NCBI RefSeq assembly: GCF_963924675.1
Contig: NC_089234.1
Coordinates: forward strand, 62,035,588 to 62,099,587
Length of the DNA stretch: 64,000 nt
Direction: 5' to 3'
Source: Phocoena phocoena
Taxonomy: Eukaryota; Chordata; Mammalia; Artiodactyla; Phocoenidae
The stretch's first letter is position 1; each line of letters starts with the position of its first letter. Made by a program: the position numbers and the translations under genes. Under the pieces are notes generated by a model. It saw nothing but the letters and a program-made list of their open reading frames with translations, searched no databases and was not told the DNA's origin. This document shows positions 21,860 through 33,305 of the stretch, piece after piece.

Positions 21860-24800
21860 TGCGTTACGCGGGCCTCTCACTGTTGTGGCCTCTCCCGTTG
21901 CGGAGGACAGGCTCCGGACGCGCAGGCTCAGCGGCCATGGCTCACGGGCCCAGCCGCTCCGCGGCATGTGGGATCTTCCCAGACCGGGGCACGAACCCGT
22001 GTCCCCTGCATCGGCAGGCGGACTCCCAACCACTGCGCCACCAGGGAAGCCCACCCCTTTCTTATAACCACCCCAAATCACATTTATTGTGTTAGTAGGA
22101 AATGCAGTTTTTCTGGGGAGAGCATTCTTGGCTTTTATCAGGCATTGGTGACCCTCAAAGATTAGACCTCCCCATTATTCTAAGATGAACCAGAGCCAGA
22201 TCTAAGAAAACCTTTTAGCACTGTGTCCTGGGGAGCCCTTGGCTGCAGGTAGGGTAGTGGGGTCTCAGACTCTTCCAGCAGGAAGGAGTATCCGCCTCCC
22301 TGCCCCTGCATCCACACTGCCATCCCAGCAGCAGATGACTTTGTTCCCCTGTCCAGGTCCCTCACTGCCTGGACATCTGCATTTCTAACTTGGACTTGGG
22401 TAATAATAAGGAGGCAGTTGATGATGGCCGTTTATTGCACTTTGGTGGTTGTGCTGGGCAAAGCACTTTACACACATTATCTCAGTAAATCTCAACACCC
22501 CGGTGAGGTGGATACTGTTACCATCTCCCTTTTACCCAGAGGGAAACTGAGGCCCAGAGAAAGCTGGCTGCCCAGTGTGGCAGCAAGTGGCAGAACTTGA
22601 TCGATCACCAGAGACACCAGGTCCCTCCTCTTAAACACTGAGCTGGAATGCCTTTAAAAAGCCATTTGTGGATACTTGAGATAGTGTGTTTTAAGTCCTG
22701 GTGTAGGCGGAGCTGTAGCGGAGTTGCTACATGTCATGGGGTGGTGCTGCGCAGGGCAGTGGGTGGTGTCAGCCTCCTCCCCACACCTCTGGGGAGTTGC
22801 TAGTCAGGGGCCGGTTATTGCCTCCTGCAGGTGCTAATGAGAAGGGAAGTGGAAATTAAGTGAAAAAGAACATCTAGGGATGGGCTGGGAGAAGCTTCAG
22901 GATGCTGAAGCTGGGAATTACCCCCTTCTAATGCAGGCTGGACTTCCCAGAGAAATCCACTGACTATCTGACCAAAGATGTTCTATGAGACAAAGAACCC
23001 AAAAAAACCAAAACTCTTGTGTGGTCTGCCCAGAGTGGACCTAAGTCAGAGATCACTACCTTCGGGACTGATTCACCAAAGGGTTACTGTTTTTATTTCT
23101 AATGCATAACCTCTGCCTTTTATTTAGCAATAGACCTGGGAACATCTTCATTTCCCTGGGTCCTCATGACAGTGCAGGGAAGGGTAGGGCATTACTATTC
23201 CCACTGCAAAGATGAAACTGGGCTTGAAAAAAGTTAAAGAGCACTTTTAGCTGACCTGAAAAATCCACCAATATGTGCTATTCCCAGACATCAGACCACA
23301 TTAGTCCAGAACTAAAATGAATGGAATGTGCTTCCCCATTCCTTTTCATTCAGGATGGGTTTAATTGTCTTGGGTGTGTGCTTGCTGTGTCTGCCCTGGT
23401 GTGTGGATGACCTGGAGTGGGAACGGGTGAGCGCCCTGCAGGTAGGTAGGAGAGACCACTGGGTGGAAAAGTGCAAGGTCAGCGCACCGTCAAGCTTAGG
23501 ATGTCTTTAGAAACCTATTTGTAAGGTTGCCAAGAACTCTTGAAGTGTCTGCCTCTGTCTTTAGGAATTGGTGGGGGAAAGGGTGACCAGTCTTTGGCTT
23601 CCGTTGCCTATGCCTCCCTGGGAGCTCCAACCCTTATGATCTGTGAATCGACCTCATTGTGCTGTAAAACAGGCCACCCTTTCCAATGAGAAGACAAAGC
23701 CTGGCAAGCGGGCCACAGGGTGGGTGGAAGTCCAGGATTTCTGTCAGAAAGCTAAGGGCTTGTCCTTAGATTGCATGTGTGAGGGGAGAAGGGAGAAGGA
23801 GACGAACGTATCCAATTTTTACTAATTGTTCTCTGGAGTGTCTTGAGGGGGAGCAGCAGAACAGTGATTTGGAGGTTGGGCTTTGCAGTTGGGCTTATTC
23901 TTGGCTTTGCCACCTTCCAAGAATGACACCTCACGCAGGAAATTTAACCTCTCTGAGCCTCAATTTTCCTCATCTCTAAAATGGGTTCAATAACATGCCC
24001 AGCTCATAGGGTTAGCGTGACGATTCATATAAGGTAAGGGCTCAGTCATGAGCTATGGTGGTTGTTACACCAACTGAAGCTGCAGGAGGACCCCACTCAC
24101 CTGCTTCCTTCTGTTTTTTTCTCACCCAGATGTGGAGGTGGATGGGCAGAACTGGACCTTTGCTTTTGACTTCTCCTTCCTGGGCCAAGAAGAGGATCTG
24201 GCATGGGCCGAGCTCCGGCTGCAGCTGTCCAGCCCTGTGGCCCTTACTCCTGATGTCCCACTCTCAATTGAGATTTTCCACCAGCCAAAGCTGAATGAGG
24301 ATAAGGACCCACCCAACTGCCCAGAACGTGTTCGAATGGACCTGTTCACTGTCACTCTGTCCCAGGTTACCTTTTCCTTGGGCAGCATGGTCCTAGAGGT
24401 GACCAGGCCACTCTCCAAGTGGCTGAAGCACCCTGGGGAGCTGAGGGAGCAGATGTCCAGTTTGGCTGGAGAGTGCTGGCGGCGGCCCCCCACATCACCT
24501 GTCACCAATGTGCTCCTCATGCTCTATTCCAACCTCTCCCCGGAGCGGAAGCGGCTGGGTGGCTCCACCCTATTGTGGGAAGCTGAGAGCTCCTGGCGGG
24601 TCCAGGAGGGACAGCTCTCCCGGGAGAGGGCCAGGAGGCACCGTCGATATCACTTGCAGGACAGAAACCAACTGTGTCGGAAGGTCAAGTTCCAGGTGGA
24701 CTTCAACCTGATCGGATGGGGCTCCTGGATCATCTACCCCAAGCAGTACAATGCCTATCGCTGTGAGGGCGAGTGTCCTAACCCCGTGGGGGAAGAGTTC

Positions 24801-26859
24801 CATCCAACCAACCACGCATACATCCAGGTGTGATGCCAAGGCCTGGGGAGGGGAGGCGGTAAGCTGTGGGGGAGAATTGTCCTTACTACCAGATCAGGAC
24901 ACTGGCTTTGCTGTTAGGTTACTGTGTTCACTCATGCACAGTTATTCGAGCACCTACAATGTGCCAGGTTCTGTGACAGGTTTTAAGGATATAGAGATGA
25001 CCAATGATAACATCCTCAGAGAGCCTACATGGAGTCATGCCTTGTCAGGTGACCCTGAACACACTGCTTTCCTGGCACTTTTTCCTTCTGTCATAAAATT
25101 AGGGGTGGAAAATAAATAAATAAATAAAATAAATAAAAAAAAATTAGGGGTGGAGTGTGTAGACTGGAGGGTCTCAGTTCCTCCCACTGCCCTGACATTC
25201 TAGGAAAGGAAGTTCAGAATTTGGAGTTTGGGAATAGACAGGCCTGGGTTTGAATCCTACTCATTAGCTATGTGATATTGATCAAGTTGCTTAGTCTCTC
25301 TGAGCCTCAGTCTCCTCATCTGTAAAATGGGGATAGCAATGCCTTACTTCTAGGGTTACATGAGATGATATGCATACCACATGTGTAGTATCAATAGTTA
25401 GCAGGTAACAGGTATAATGTTGTCTTACCATTACTAGAAGTCTGTAACTCATTGATGCAATGGGGGCCGTGTTTATGAGGCCAAGGTAGAGGTATTACTG
25501 TTCCAGCCACTGTACTTCTGCTGCCTAAAAACAGGAGTTGGACACCCATTTTGCAGAAGTAATAAAGCCAGAGGCTACCACCAGGTGCCACTAATCAACC
25601 TATGGTCTAGAAGGTGGTGGAGGGAGAGGAATGGAAGGAAAATGAGGTGGAGAAAGCAGAGAAGAGAGCTTATATATGGTGGTCCTGACCTGCTCTCAAA
25701 GGTCACACGGGATCAAAGTGTTTTTTTTTTTGTTTTTTTTTGTTTTTGGATCAAAGTGTTTTTATTTTCACTCTATGAGGCCTAGACTGAGAATCTCTTG
25801 GACCTGTAGTACATTCTCCATGCCAAGCCTCAGGCAGGGTCCAGAAGCTCTGGGGAGAATGTGAGCTGAGCTCGTGAGAGGGAGGCAGTGGTGGGGGCTG
25901 GTATCCTAGAGGACCTGTCCTGGGCACAGGCCCTCCTGAGTCTCTCCCAGGCCCCACTTCTGTCCACCAGCCTACCTGCAGCACGATCAGAGGGAACCAG
26001 AAACCCAGATAGTCCCAGTCACCAAATCTAACACTGACCCGAAAAGCCACCACTGGACCACAGGGACAGGGCCCAGTTCCAGAATGCCAAGGGCTTGTTA
26101 CCTTTTCTCCCGTTGACTCTGCCCTTCTCTGGGCAACAAAGCAAATCCCACAAGAATTTCCACATGACTCTCTTCTTCATATTTCTGGAACTAAACCAGG
26201 AGTTTCTTGGAAGATTTTTAAAGTTGGTATGCACTCTAGACTAGAACAACAGGAGAACATATGTTACCTACTGCTCTACCCAGATACAGCTTTTAGAATC
26301 TTCTGTTTAAAGGCTGTTTAAAAAAAGTTATTTTAGGGCTTCCCTGGTGGCGCAGTGGTTGAGAGTCTGCCTGCCGATGCAGGAGACACGGGTTAGTGCC
26401 CTGGTCCGGGAAGATCCCACATGCCGCGGAGCGGCTGGGCCCGTGTGCCATGGCCGCTGAGCCTGCGCGTCCGGAGCCTGTGCTCCACAACGGGAGAGGC
26501 CGCAGTGGTGAGAGGCCCGCGTACCTTTAGATATTAGAGTTGATGATGTATTGGCATTCTGATTCCTTTATGAAAAGAATTTTCTATTTTTGCCCCCAGA
26601 AACTGATTTTAACTCTCTGTAACTTTTTCACCCTTTACCCAGAAATGACACCATTCTGACCTCACCAGTAGGATGTGAATTCACACCCCTGTCCTCCCTT
26701 TCACAGAGTCTGCTGAAACGGTACCAACCCCACCGAGTCCCTTCCACCTGCTGTGCCCCAGTGAAGACCAAGCCCTTGAGTATGCTGTACGTGGACAATG
26801 GCCGAGTCCTTCTAGACCATCATAAAGACATGATTGTGGAAGAATGTGGGTGCCTTTGA
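19723..26859 (+). CDS. NODAL: NODAL, TGF-beta family morphogen precursor (spliced, 3 exons)
   Basis: Joined exons 19723-19918, 24130-24827 and 26707-26859 give 348 codons plus stop, one residue more than my recollection of human NODAL (347). Known role: secreted ligand signalling through activin receptors with a Cripto-type co-receptor and SMAD2/3 to specify mesendoderm and left-right asymmetry. Seen: an N-terminal hydrophobic signal peptide (about residues 5-27), a prodomain with N-glycosylation sequons at N73 (NWT) and N200 (NLS), a convertase site RHRR at 235-238, and a 110-residue mature ligand with seven cysteines (248, 277, 281, 313, 314, 345, 347) ending in CGCL. C313 is the expected interchain cysteine. 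All introns are GT-AG and exon phases join cleanly. The reading frame is unbroken, so the gene looks functional. Its neighbour EIF4EBP2 converges on it from the right. Confidence 0.98.
19926..19950 (+). repeat. (GCCCC)5 tract beside the NODAL exon 1 donor
   Basis: Five perfect GCCCC units begin seven bases after the exon 1 boundary. The opposite strand is (GGGGC)5, which can form a G-quadruplex. Confidence 0.9.
20225..20405 (+). repeat. MIR SINE in NODAL intron 1
   Basis: Diverged MIR: cttggtttgcacatctgtag and gcttagcacaaaaccaggca. Confidence 0.6.
20827..21064 (+). promoter_or_regulatory. NODAL: Candidate NODAL intronic autoregulatory enhancer (ASE-like)
   Basis: Two perfect copies of the FoxH1-type motif AATCCACA (reverse TGTGGATT) lie at 20827-20834 and 20919-20926, with SMAD-box cores CAGAC at 20891, 21015 and 21060 and its reverse GTCTG at 21006. 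In mouse the Nodal asymmetric enhancer lies in intron 1 and depends on two FoxH1 sites with SMAD input; position and content agree here. The function is inferred from this match. Confidence 0.6.
21470..21605 (+). repeat. MIR SINE in NODAL intron 1
   Basis: Contains tttcttcatctgcaaaatgg and a terminal aaacacttggcatgagg. Confidence 0.75.
21831..22052 (-). mobile_element. CHR-type SINE, short form, in NODAL intron 1
   Basis: Near-consensus copy with a 28-base T run, antisense to NODAL, about 0.8 kb beyond the enhancer candidate. The duplication acccctttctt is visible on both sides (21823-21833, 22053-22063). Confidence 0.95.
22415..22650 (-). repeat. MIR SINE in NODAL intron 1
   Basis: Contains agagggaaactgaggcccag and gcaaagcactttacacacat. 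Confidence 0.88.
23850..24060 (+). repeat. MIR SINE in NODAL intron 1
   Basis: Contains cctctctgagcctcaatttt and ctcatctctaaaatgggttc. It ends about 70 bp before exon 2. Confidence 0.85.
24130..24827 (+). CDS. NODAL: NODAL coding exon 2
   Basis: This exon encodes residues 66-298: most of the prodomain, the RHRR convertase site and the first half of the cysteine-knot ligand, including [19 protein letters not shown]. The acceptor is a pyrimidine-rich tract ending cacccag|atg and the donor is ccag|gtgtga. The mature segment (from Y239) matches human almost without change, whereas the stretch at residues 117-131 diverges freely, the normal pattern for this family. Confidence 0.97.
24925..25040 (-). 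repeat. L2 LINE 3' tip in NODAL intron 2
   Basis: Contains cgagcacctacaatgtgcca. Confidence 0.75.
25095..25154 (+). mobile_element. Tail-only retroinsertion in NODAL intron 2
   Basis: A perfect 15-bp direct repeat aaaattaggggtgga (25095-25109 and 25140-25154) encloses only a 30-bp (AAAT)-type tract. This has the target-site duplication and tail of a retroposon but no body. The tract resembles the tail of long-form CHR SINEs. Confidence 0.75.
25205..25410 (+). repeat. MIR SINE in NODAL intron 2
   Basis: One of the best-preserved MIRs here: ctcctcatctgtaaaatggg and acaggcctgggtttgaatcc. Confidence 0.92.
25710..25763 (-). mobile_element. Tail-only retroinsertion in NODAL intron 2
   Basis: A 16-bp direct repeat ggatcaaagtgttttt (25710-25725, 25748-25763) encloses only T-rich sequence broken by single Gs, as expected for a minus-strand A-rich tail. 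Confidence 0.72.
26337..26525 (+). mobile_element. CHR-type SINE without A-tail, NODAL intron 2
   Basis: Short-form SINE ending gagaggcccgcgtacc and followed directly by tttagat with no A run. The short flank repeat ttttag/tttag is the only duplication visible. Confidence 0.9.
26707..26859 (+). CDS. NODAL: NODAL coding exon 3 (C-terminus)
   Basis: This exon encodes residues 299-348, from [16 protein letters not shown] to EECGCL, then TGA at 26857-26859. It supplies four of the seven knot cysteines. The acceptor is ctttcacag|agtctg. Upstream flank 26500-26700 is ordinary intron. Confidence 0.97.
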   Translation, partial: SLLKRYQPHRVPSTCCAPVKTKPLSMLYVDNGRVLLDHHKDMIVEECGCL

Positions 26860-27430
26860 GGAGCTCCTGCAGGTGTGTTGGATTTGCCTGTACCCTGGAA
26901 GGTTGGGAAGCTCCTAGAAGACAAGATAACCATCTAATCCAAGGAGGAGAAACAAAGAGGGGGAAAAGTCCATCTGTCCACCAGACCTAAGGAGGAAGGG
27001 CTGCCACCCTGTCCTTGAAGGCTCTGTGGGGTCTGCTTGAGCACAGAGGAGAGGGAGGAGGAAGCCTGTGAAGCAGGCTTGCTGGGTTTTCTCTTTGCTG
27101 AACAGACAGTAGCACGTGAAAGCACTAGTACAAGAGTCCTTTAGCTGACTTTTTTCAACCCATGATCCCCCGGAAATTGTATGCAAGAGCTGGAGCATAT
27201 GTGCATTTATTTTTGAGGTGGGACAAGGTTGTGTTTAACTTTTGTGTATTCTCAAAAGTGGCCTTTGACATACACTCACCCACACCCTTGCCGCCTGAAG
27301 ATTAAGTATCACTATGTAAAATTTAAAAAGTCCATTGGCTTTGGTTGCCTCAGGCTGGGTCAGGGAGCCCCCGCAGAGTGGATCTCTGCTAATGAGTTGT
27401 ACATACAGTAAAGCCATTGTATAGTTCTCC
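26860..27430 (+). other. NODAL: NODAL 3' UTR (end approximate)
   Basis: Non-coding continuation of exon 3. The first usable poly(A) signal I see is the variant AGTAAA at 27407-27412, so cleavage is placed near 27430. An ATTAAA at 27748-27753 is a possible later signal. The stretch includes an AU-rich catttatttttga around 27204. No canonical AATAAA lies between. The end is inference; RNA ends would settle it. Confidence 0.5.
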
Positions 27431-30071
27431 TAGGCCAGCTGGTGCCTTTGAAGGGCAAGGCAGGAACTAGTCCAAGAGAACTGGCCATGTTGGACTACAG
27501 AAGCTGGAGCCCTGGGGCGTCCCCAAGTCAGTCTGCTTTGGCGGGCACAATCCATCCAAGTCTAAAGTTCTCTCGACAGTTCACCTCAGTCTGTCAATGC
27601 GTGCTATTAATGAGGCCCCTGGGCTTCCTATCCATAGCGGTGAAGACACTGCCCTGGGTGGCAGACTTGCGTTATGGTCACAGCTCAGCCACTGAGAAGC
27701 TGTGTGACCTCCGGTGAGTAATTCACTGCTCAACCTCATCTTGTGAAATTAAAGCAGGCGGATCCTAGCGCATTTCTGTGATTCTTCTTTTCTCTCGCCA
27801 GCTGGCCTCATTGAGCACTGCCAAAACAGGGGCTGTACTTTTTTTGTTTGGCAAGGCGAGGGGACCATTTTATTGGGAATGTCAGTCCACAGTAAACTTA
27901 CCCTGCTTTCCTAAGAAGCCCATAGACTAATGCTCCAACCTTAGGAAAAATGATTCCAATCTTGTGGGAATACTTGTTTAGAGGGGACTCAAACTTGAGT
28001 TGGTTGAGTCAAGGTAGTAATCCTGGCCCAGGAAGGGGTTGGCTAGGCTAGAGCCAGGCCTGGGCCTGAGAAACCTCAATGCCCCGATTCAGCAACAAAA
28101 CTGATCCAGTTGCTCATTCTCTGGAGCAGAAATAACCTGCCCTCCCCACAATTCAGAATCACAATAGGGTTCTGCATTTGACTCTACTTAGAAAACAGTA
28201 GAGCTGGGGAGGCCTTGTGAGGTCAATTTTTGTACCATCCTCTTTCCTAAATGAGACCCCAGTGAAGCCTAGCGGCCTGATGCTACAGCTAGGAGTGGCA
28301 GGGCCAAGAGCTGAGCTCTGGTCTCTGGAGCCCCAGGGGCACCATCCGTCATACCATCTAGGGGTCTCTGCGCTCTTAGCTTTGGGTCAAGGCCTTAGCC
28401 TTTGGAACCAGACATTTGAAACCCCACTTCCACTACCAAACTTAAGTTCTTGGAGTAAAAATCCTATCCCAGGGCTTTAAAGCATCCTCTGTACTAAATG
28501 GGTGCCCAACTGTTCTTCTATGGCTGGGGCCAGGAAAGCGAAAGGTCAAGCTATTTGTGGCTATAGCTTGTGGGAGTGTTTACAGTTAGCAGCTCTACCA
28601 ACTCACAGGACAAACCCCACTGATGACAGGACACCACCTCATATCAAGCAGAAGACACAGGCACAAAGGAGTGAAAGGACGTTTTGCTGACCCCTGCTAA
28701 AAGCTCACTGTGCAGTGTGTCAGCGGCAGGGGCCTTCTGCTGCCTGGCCAGAGGTATTTGCGGCTGAGCCTACAACACAGCTCCGTGCTCTGGAACCTAC
28801 CTCCTAGTGCAGGCTTTGTTAAGTCTGAGGAAATGCTGCCTGCGGGAACTGAGTCCTGCCCTACCCTGAGGGCCAGGAAGGGGCTTTCAGTCAGAGGTAT
28901 TTTAACTTGCTCTGAAGGCAAAGGTCTCCTTCCGCTGTTCCTGTAGCAGTGCCAAGTCAGTAGCCGATTGGGGGAAACTGGATGCATTACTCCACTTGGC
29001 TGGGGAAGTGGGAGGGCCTGGTACAGGGAGGAGTAGAGAAAGATAAAAGCAGAAACTGGGAAGCAGCTGTGACTCTCACACAGCAACACAGTCGGGTTAA
29101 TCTCCGTCATGTAGTCTCCCCTTTTACTAGCAGTAAAAGCCTTATCCCTCTATCCTAAATTGCCTTTCAAGTTGATACCCTATTTGCCTTTGGGGCAAAG
29201 TAAAGGATATATGAAATGGCTTTCAAGATTATCTTCCCTTGAAGAGATTATTTCATCCTTCTAGGGGTCACACAAGCCTGCTCCACTCCCAAACTTGCAC
29301 ATTCTGGGGAAGAGCAGACCCAGTTGACCCACCTCTACTGGTCACACCAACTGAGCTGTCACTGAGCTCTTGACATACCAGCCACTGGGCTAAGTGCTTG
29401 CCATGATCCCACCTGAGCCCACAGTCACCCAGGTAAGACCTACTTCTTAACCCTATTTTAGAGAAGGACACCAAAGGTTACAGAGACTGGGAATCCTGTC
29501 GGAGAGAATGTGGCTGCTACTAAGTGGTACAGAAGGAATTCAAGCCTGTCTCACTCCAAAGCCTGTGCTCTAAACCTCTACGCTGTTTTGTTCTGTGGAC
29601 CTGTTTACATGGTCCACAGGATTCTGGAAAGGACAGGATTCTTGCTCTCAATACTAATATGTGAGCCTCACTGGATTAATAATAGCAAGGAATGTGATGC
29701 TCACACAGCAGAGTCTAGTTTATTTTCAGACATCAGATATGATGGATTTCTAACAAGTGCTCCTGAGGGGCAGAGGCAGCCCTCGTCAGGAAAGCTGTTG
29801 TCTGGGCTTCCTCCAGGCTGGTACCTAAAGAAGGGCCTTCTTGGGTGCATCCAGCCCCAGAATGTACGTGTTCACCTCCAAGCTCCTTAGGGAAGGGACA
29901 CATCACCTCCTGGCACATACAGGGCCAGATGGACAAAGTGCTCCGTAAATGTTGAGAGGAACTGACACATGAAGTGGCCAACTGCCTTTGCCCATCTTCC
30001 TCACCAGGCAAGATGCCCAAAATGTGTCAACAGGATTTCACCTGAAATTTAAAAAAAAAAAAAAAAAAAAT
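27431..30071. other. Tail-to-tail gap between NODAL and EIF4EBP2
   Basis: No third gene was recognised. It holds a partial + strand MIR (27640-27745, ccactgagaagctgtgtgac) and a reverse MIR (about 29350-29585). A 9-bp perfect inverted repeat CTGTGGACC/GGTCCACAG lies at 29593-29619 around tgtttacat, a forkhead-like core. No CHR SINE is present. Confidence 0.6.
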
Positions 30072-30105
30072 TAAGAACACCAAGGTGATACTCAAGATCT
30101 TTATT
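30072..30105 (-). terminator. EIF4EBP2: EIF4EBP2 poly(A) site
   Basis: AATAAA reads on the minus strand at 30105-30100. A GU-rich stretch (ttggtgttctt) follows about 20 bases downstream, then a 20-base U run (30070-30051). This is the full layout of a strong mammalian cleavage and polyadenylation signal. Confidence 0.8.
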
Positions 30106-31448
30106 GATTCAAGTGTAACAGCAACCGTTGGTGAGAATTTAACTTTCCCCCTAATTTCCAAACACTTGCTGGTTTGGAAGGACAGTTAGAAAAACAAGAA
30201 ACAAAAACCTGATCACGGAGTCACACAGGACTGCCTCAGGACTGTGTGGTGCCCTCTGTTCTCCATCCACGACAGTGAAATGGACAGGCCGGGTAAGGGG
30301 ATACCCACATTAAGGGAGACGAAGGGAAGACCAAGGAAAGTACTGGCAGTCTCTGTGTTTCCATTCAGAATGGATGGAACTGGGCCACTGGTGGCACAAC
30401 GACAGGGAAGAACATTTTTTTTTTTAATATATATAAAACATTTTAAAGATGCTTAAAATGGACACCCGAAAAATGTGAGTGTCCTCTGGGCTCTCCAAGA
30501 CACCCTCTTTAAGGTTCGCCACTGGGTAGCAGAGGGTCTCCTCACCCAGGTGGCAAGAGATGGGCTCCATCTCCAGGCGAAGGAAAGGCACTGGCTCACA
30601 GTCCTCAGTGATTGGAACACACACCAGGAGCAGGATGCCTCACCACACAGCTTGCCCCTCATCTCTCGTGTTACTCCCCCACTCTCCTGGTTTCAAGTAA
30701 AAATGACCCTTGGCCTGGGCTTGGGTTTTTTGTTTTGTTTTAAAGATTAAGATGGAGACGAAGGGGGTACATTGGGGCAAGAATGGATATTCTGTGCTAG
30801 ATTCATGCAATCTCAGGTGTTCAGGAATTTGGGGTTTAAGCACCGGCAAGAGCTCCCTTTGGAAATTTCAACGGGGCCAAATGATTCTCAAGCACTGCAG
30901 CATCTCTCTGCCAGCCTCCCACTCTTACAAAGGTGGCAGAGAGAGAGTTTAAATACCCCAGGAATGTGTTTCATCTCAGTACTATTTTCCATTGGGGATC
31001 GAGACAGTATGGTCTGCCAGGGCTGCAGGCAGAGGAAGCAAAGAGAAACCACAGATCATCTGAACAGGGACTTGAAATACTTCTCCTAAATCTAAGCTTT
31101 GCCAAAAGGTGTCAACTTCCAGGACCAGCCCAGAGAAAGAAATGTAAATTACAGAGGGTGGGAAAGGTGACAGTAATGACTGTATCAACCATCCTTAGTC
31201 TTCAATCAGACATGTCCGTGAGCAAGCCTCAGGGAAACGCCAATACTCAACTGGAAAAACATGACTAGAACAGGAAACGCCCCTGGGGTATAAGCATTCT
31301 AAAGAATTGTGACCCGACTGCCTCAAGATCTGATGTCATCTTTTATCAAAAGCTGGGAGAGAGGTAAAGAAGTGGCGGCGGTGGGGATAGTAATGTGTGG
31401 TAACTACGCCCCCTTCAAAGTCCAGACAGAAATTGCCCTCCCAAGGAA

Positions 31449-31487
31449 ACAACGCTTCTTTTTTGTTTTTTTTGACAACGCTTCTTT
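31449..31487 (-). mobile_element. Tail-only retroinsertion in EIF4EBP2 3' UTR
   Basis: A 13-bp direct repeat acaacgcttcttt (31449-31461, 31475-31487) encloses only tttgttttttttg, which is A-rich on the transcript strand. Confidence 0.65.
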
Positions 31488-31558
31488 AAAACAAATACTA
31501 CCCCCTCCTAGATATCATGGGCAGCTAAGAGATTGGGTTTCGCAGATTAATAAATAGC

Positions 31559-31595
31559 TCCCCTTATCATGTAGTCCAGAAACATGATAAGGGGA
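31559..31595 (-). other. Perfect 14-bp stem-loop in EIF4EBP2 3' UTR
   Basis: Arms tccccttatcatgt (31559-31572) and acatgataagggga (31582-31595) pair without mismatch around a 9-nt loop. No known transposon terminus matches it. Confidence 0.85.
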
Positions 31596-32804
31596 AGTTT
31601 TGACCCAGAGAGAAAAGCACCGGGCCTCCCTTCTGGAGGGGAATGTAAAGGGCTGAGGGCCCAGGCTTCAAGCAGCCAAGATACATGATACCCCTAAGGT
31701 CTGACAGACCCAAAGAGCTGGTAACCCAAACAGCAAAAATAAAAGACCACCTATTTTGACTCCACCTCAAAATCAGACGGAAAAAAATTCATTTGAAGGT
31801 GCTTTAAAGATGAGTTCGTTAATTCTGGAAGAAGTACCTTTTTCTTTCTTTTTTTAATAGCTGCCTCAGCAGCAATGCCTTTTTATTCAAGCACACTCTA
31901 AAGCAAGCAGGGCTATAGACAAAATGCTGGGAAGAGTTGGAGCATAAATCCAAACAGGAATTTGCATCCTTAAGATGCCTGAAATCTCTAAAAACTTGGC
32001 ACAGGTGCCAGAAACACATAGCAGACATTCACTAAACACGTGTTGAACTGACAAGCTTCATCTAAGTTTTTCTTCAGGGTGAAGACAGCACTGGTTCTCT
32101 TTAAGAACCCGTTTCCATCAGGAAGCCCAGGATGAGGTGGGCACGCAGAGTTAACCAGCAGTGGATTTAAAGAACAATAAAGCACAGACAGACATTTCTA
32201 ATTCCCAGATGTTCCCTACTTATTGAGAAGTGGCTTCTTGAGTGAGAGACCTGGCTCAAGTCTGCTTCAGCTGGTGCAGTTTGTGACAGCAGGTGCCAAG
32301 CATCGACTCTGGTGGGGACCTGGCTTCCGGATGCTCTCAGCTATGACACCCTGAATCGGAACGGTTAATTTTCCTCAGCCCAGTAACCCAAAATGTAATT
32401 CAAGTTTGCTCCCTTTGCTTAACAGCCCTGACTCCAATTAAGTCCATTTGAGTGGCTCAAATAGAAGGATCCAATTCCCTTTGTCAATTCCTGGCTAAAG
32501 GAGATACCAAGCAAGCAGTATTGAGTCTTAGATACCAAGCCAAGGACTTACAAAGAAGCAACCTTGGGCTGCTGGTAGTATACACCAGGCAAATGTATAG
32601 ATACATTCTCCTGGGAATTGCCATTTCTTGCCTCCCCTCTTAAAACTGGCAGTAGCCATGGGGAGAGAATCCGTTTTTCATCTGTTTGTCGATGCACATC
32701 TTAAGAGAACTGTTTTCAGTAACAACACCTCTCAGTATATCATCTACTTTAAACCTACCCCCTCTTGTTGACCTGGTTTCATTCTCTATTGGGGGCGAGG
32801 TGGT

Positions 32805-33305
32805 TTTAAAGTACACCCAAAATTCTTTGATACCGCTCCATGCAGTAGGTGGGGTGTAACTCCCCTCCCCTTGAGTGTAGGCTGGCTTAGTGGCTTGCTT
32901 CTAAGGAACGGAATGGGAAGGCGTGATGACGTGTGCTTTCGGAGACTGTCATAAAAGGCACTGCAGATTCCTCCTTGCCCTCTTTCTCTGGGATCACTTG
33001 CTCAGGGGGAGCCAGCTGCCATGCTGTGAGGACACTCATGCTGCCCTAAAAAGAGATCCACACAGAAAGACACTGAGGCATTTTGCCAACAGCCACAAAG
33101 AAAGCTCAGAAGTGGATTCTCAAGCCCCGGGTGACTGCAGACCCCACTAACATCTTGAGTGCAACTTCCTATGACCCTGTGCCAGACCCATCATGTGAAG
33201 CTGCTTCCCAGGTCCCAACCACAGAAACTGACAGATAATGTTTCCTCTTTTAAGATGTTAAGTTTTGGGGTAATGTGTTAAACAGCAATAGATAACTAAC
33301 GCAGA
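32805..33305 (+). mobile_element. MLT1-type MaLR LTR fossil, antisense in EIF4EBP2 3' UTR
   Basis: About 500 bp ending taagttttggggtaatgtgt then agcaatagataactaacgca, the usual MLT1 3' terminus, with agccagctgccatgctgtga inside. It is a solitary, heavily decayed LTR with no internal viral genes. Confidence 0.8.

Noticed and set aside
21593..22165. 190-codon + strand frame in NODAL intron 1
   Set aside because: Most of it is the reverse of a CHR SINE; the same [15 protein letters not shown] peptide recurs at every copy.
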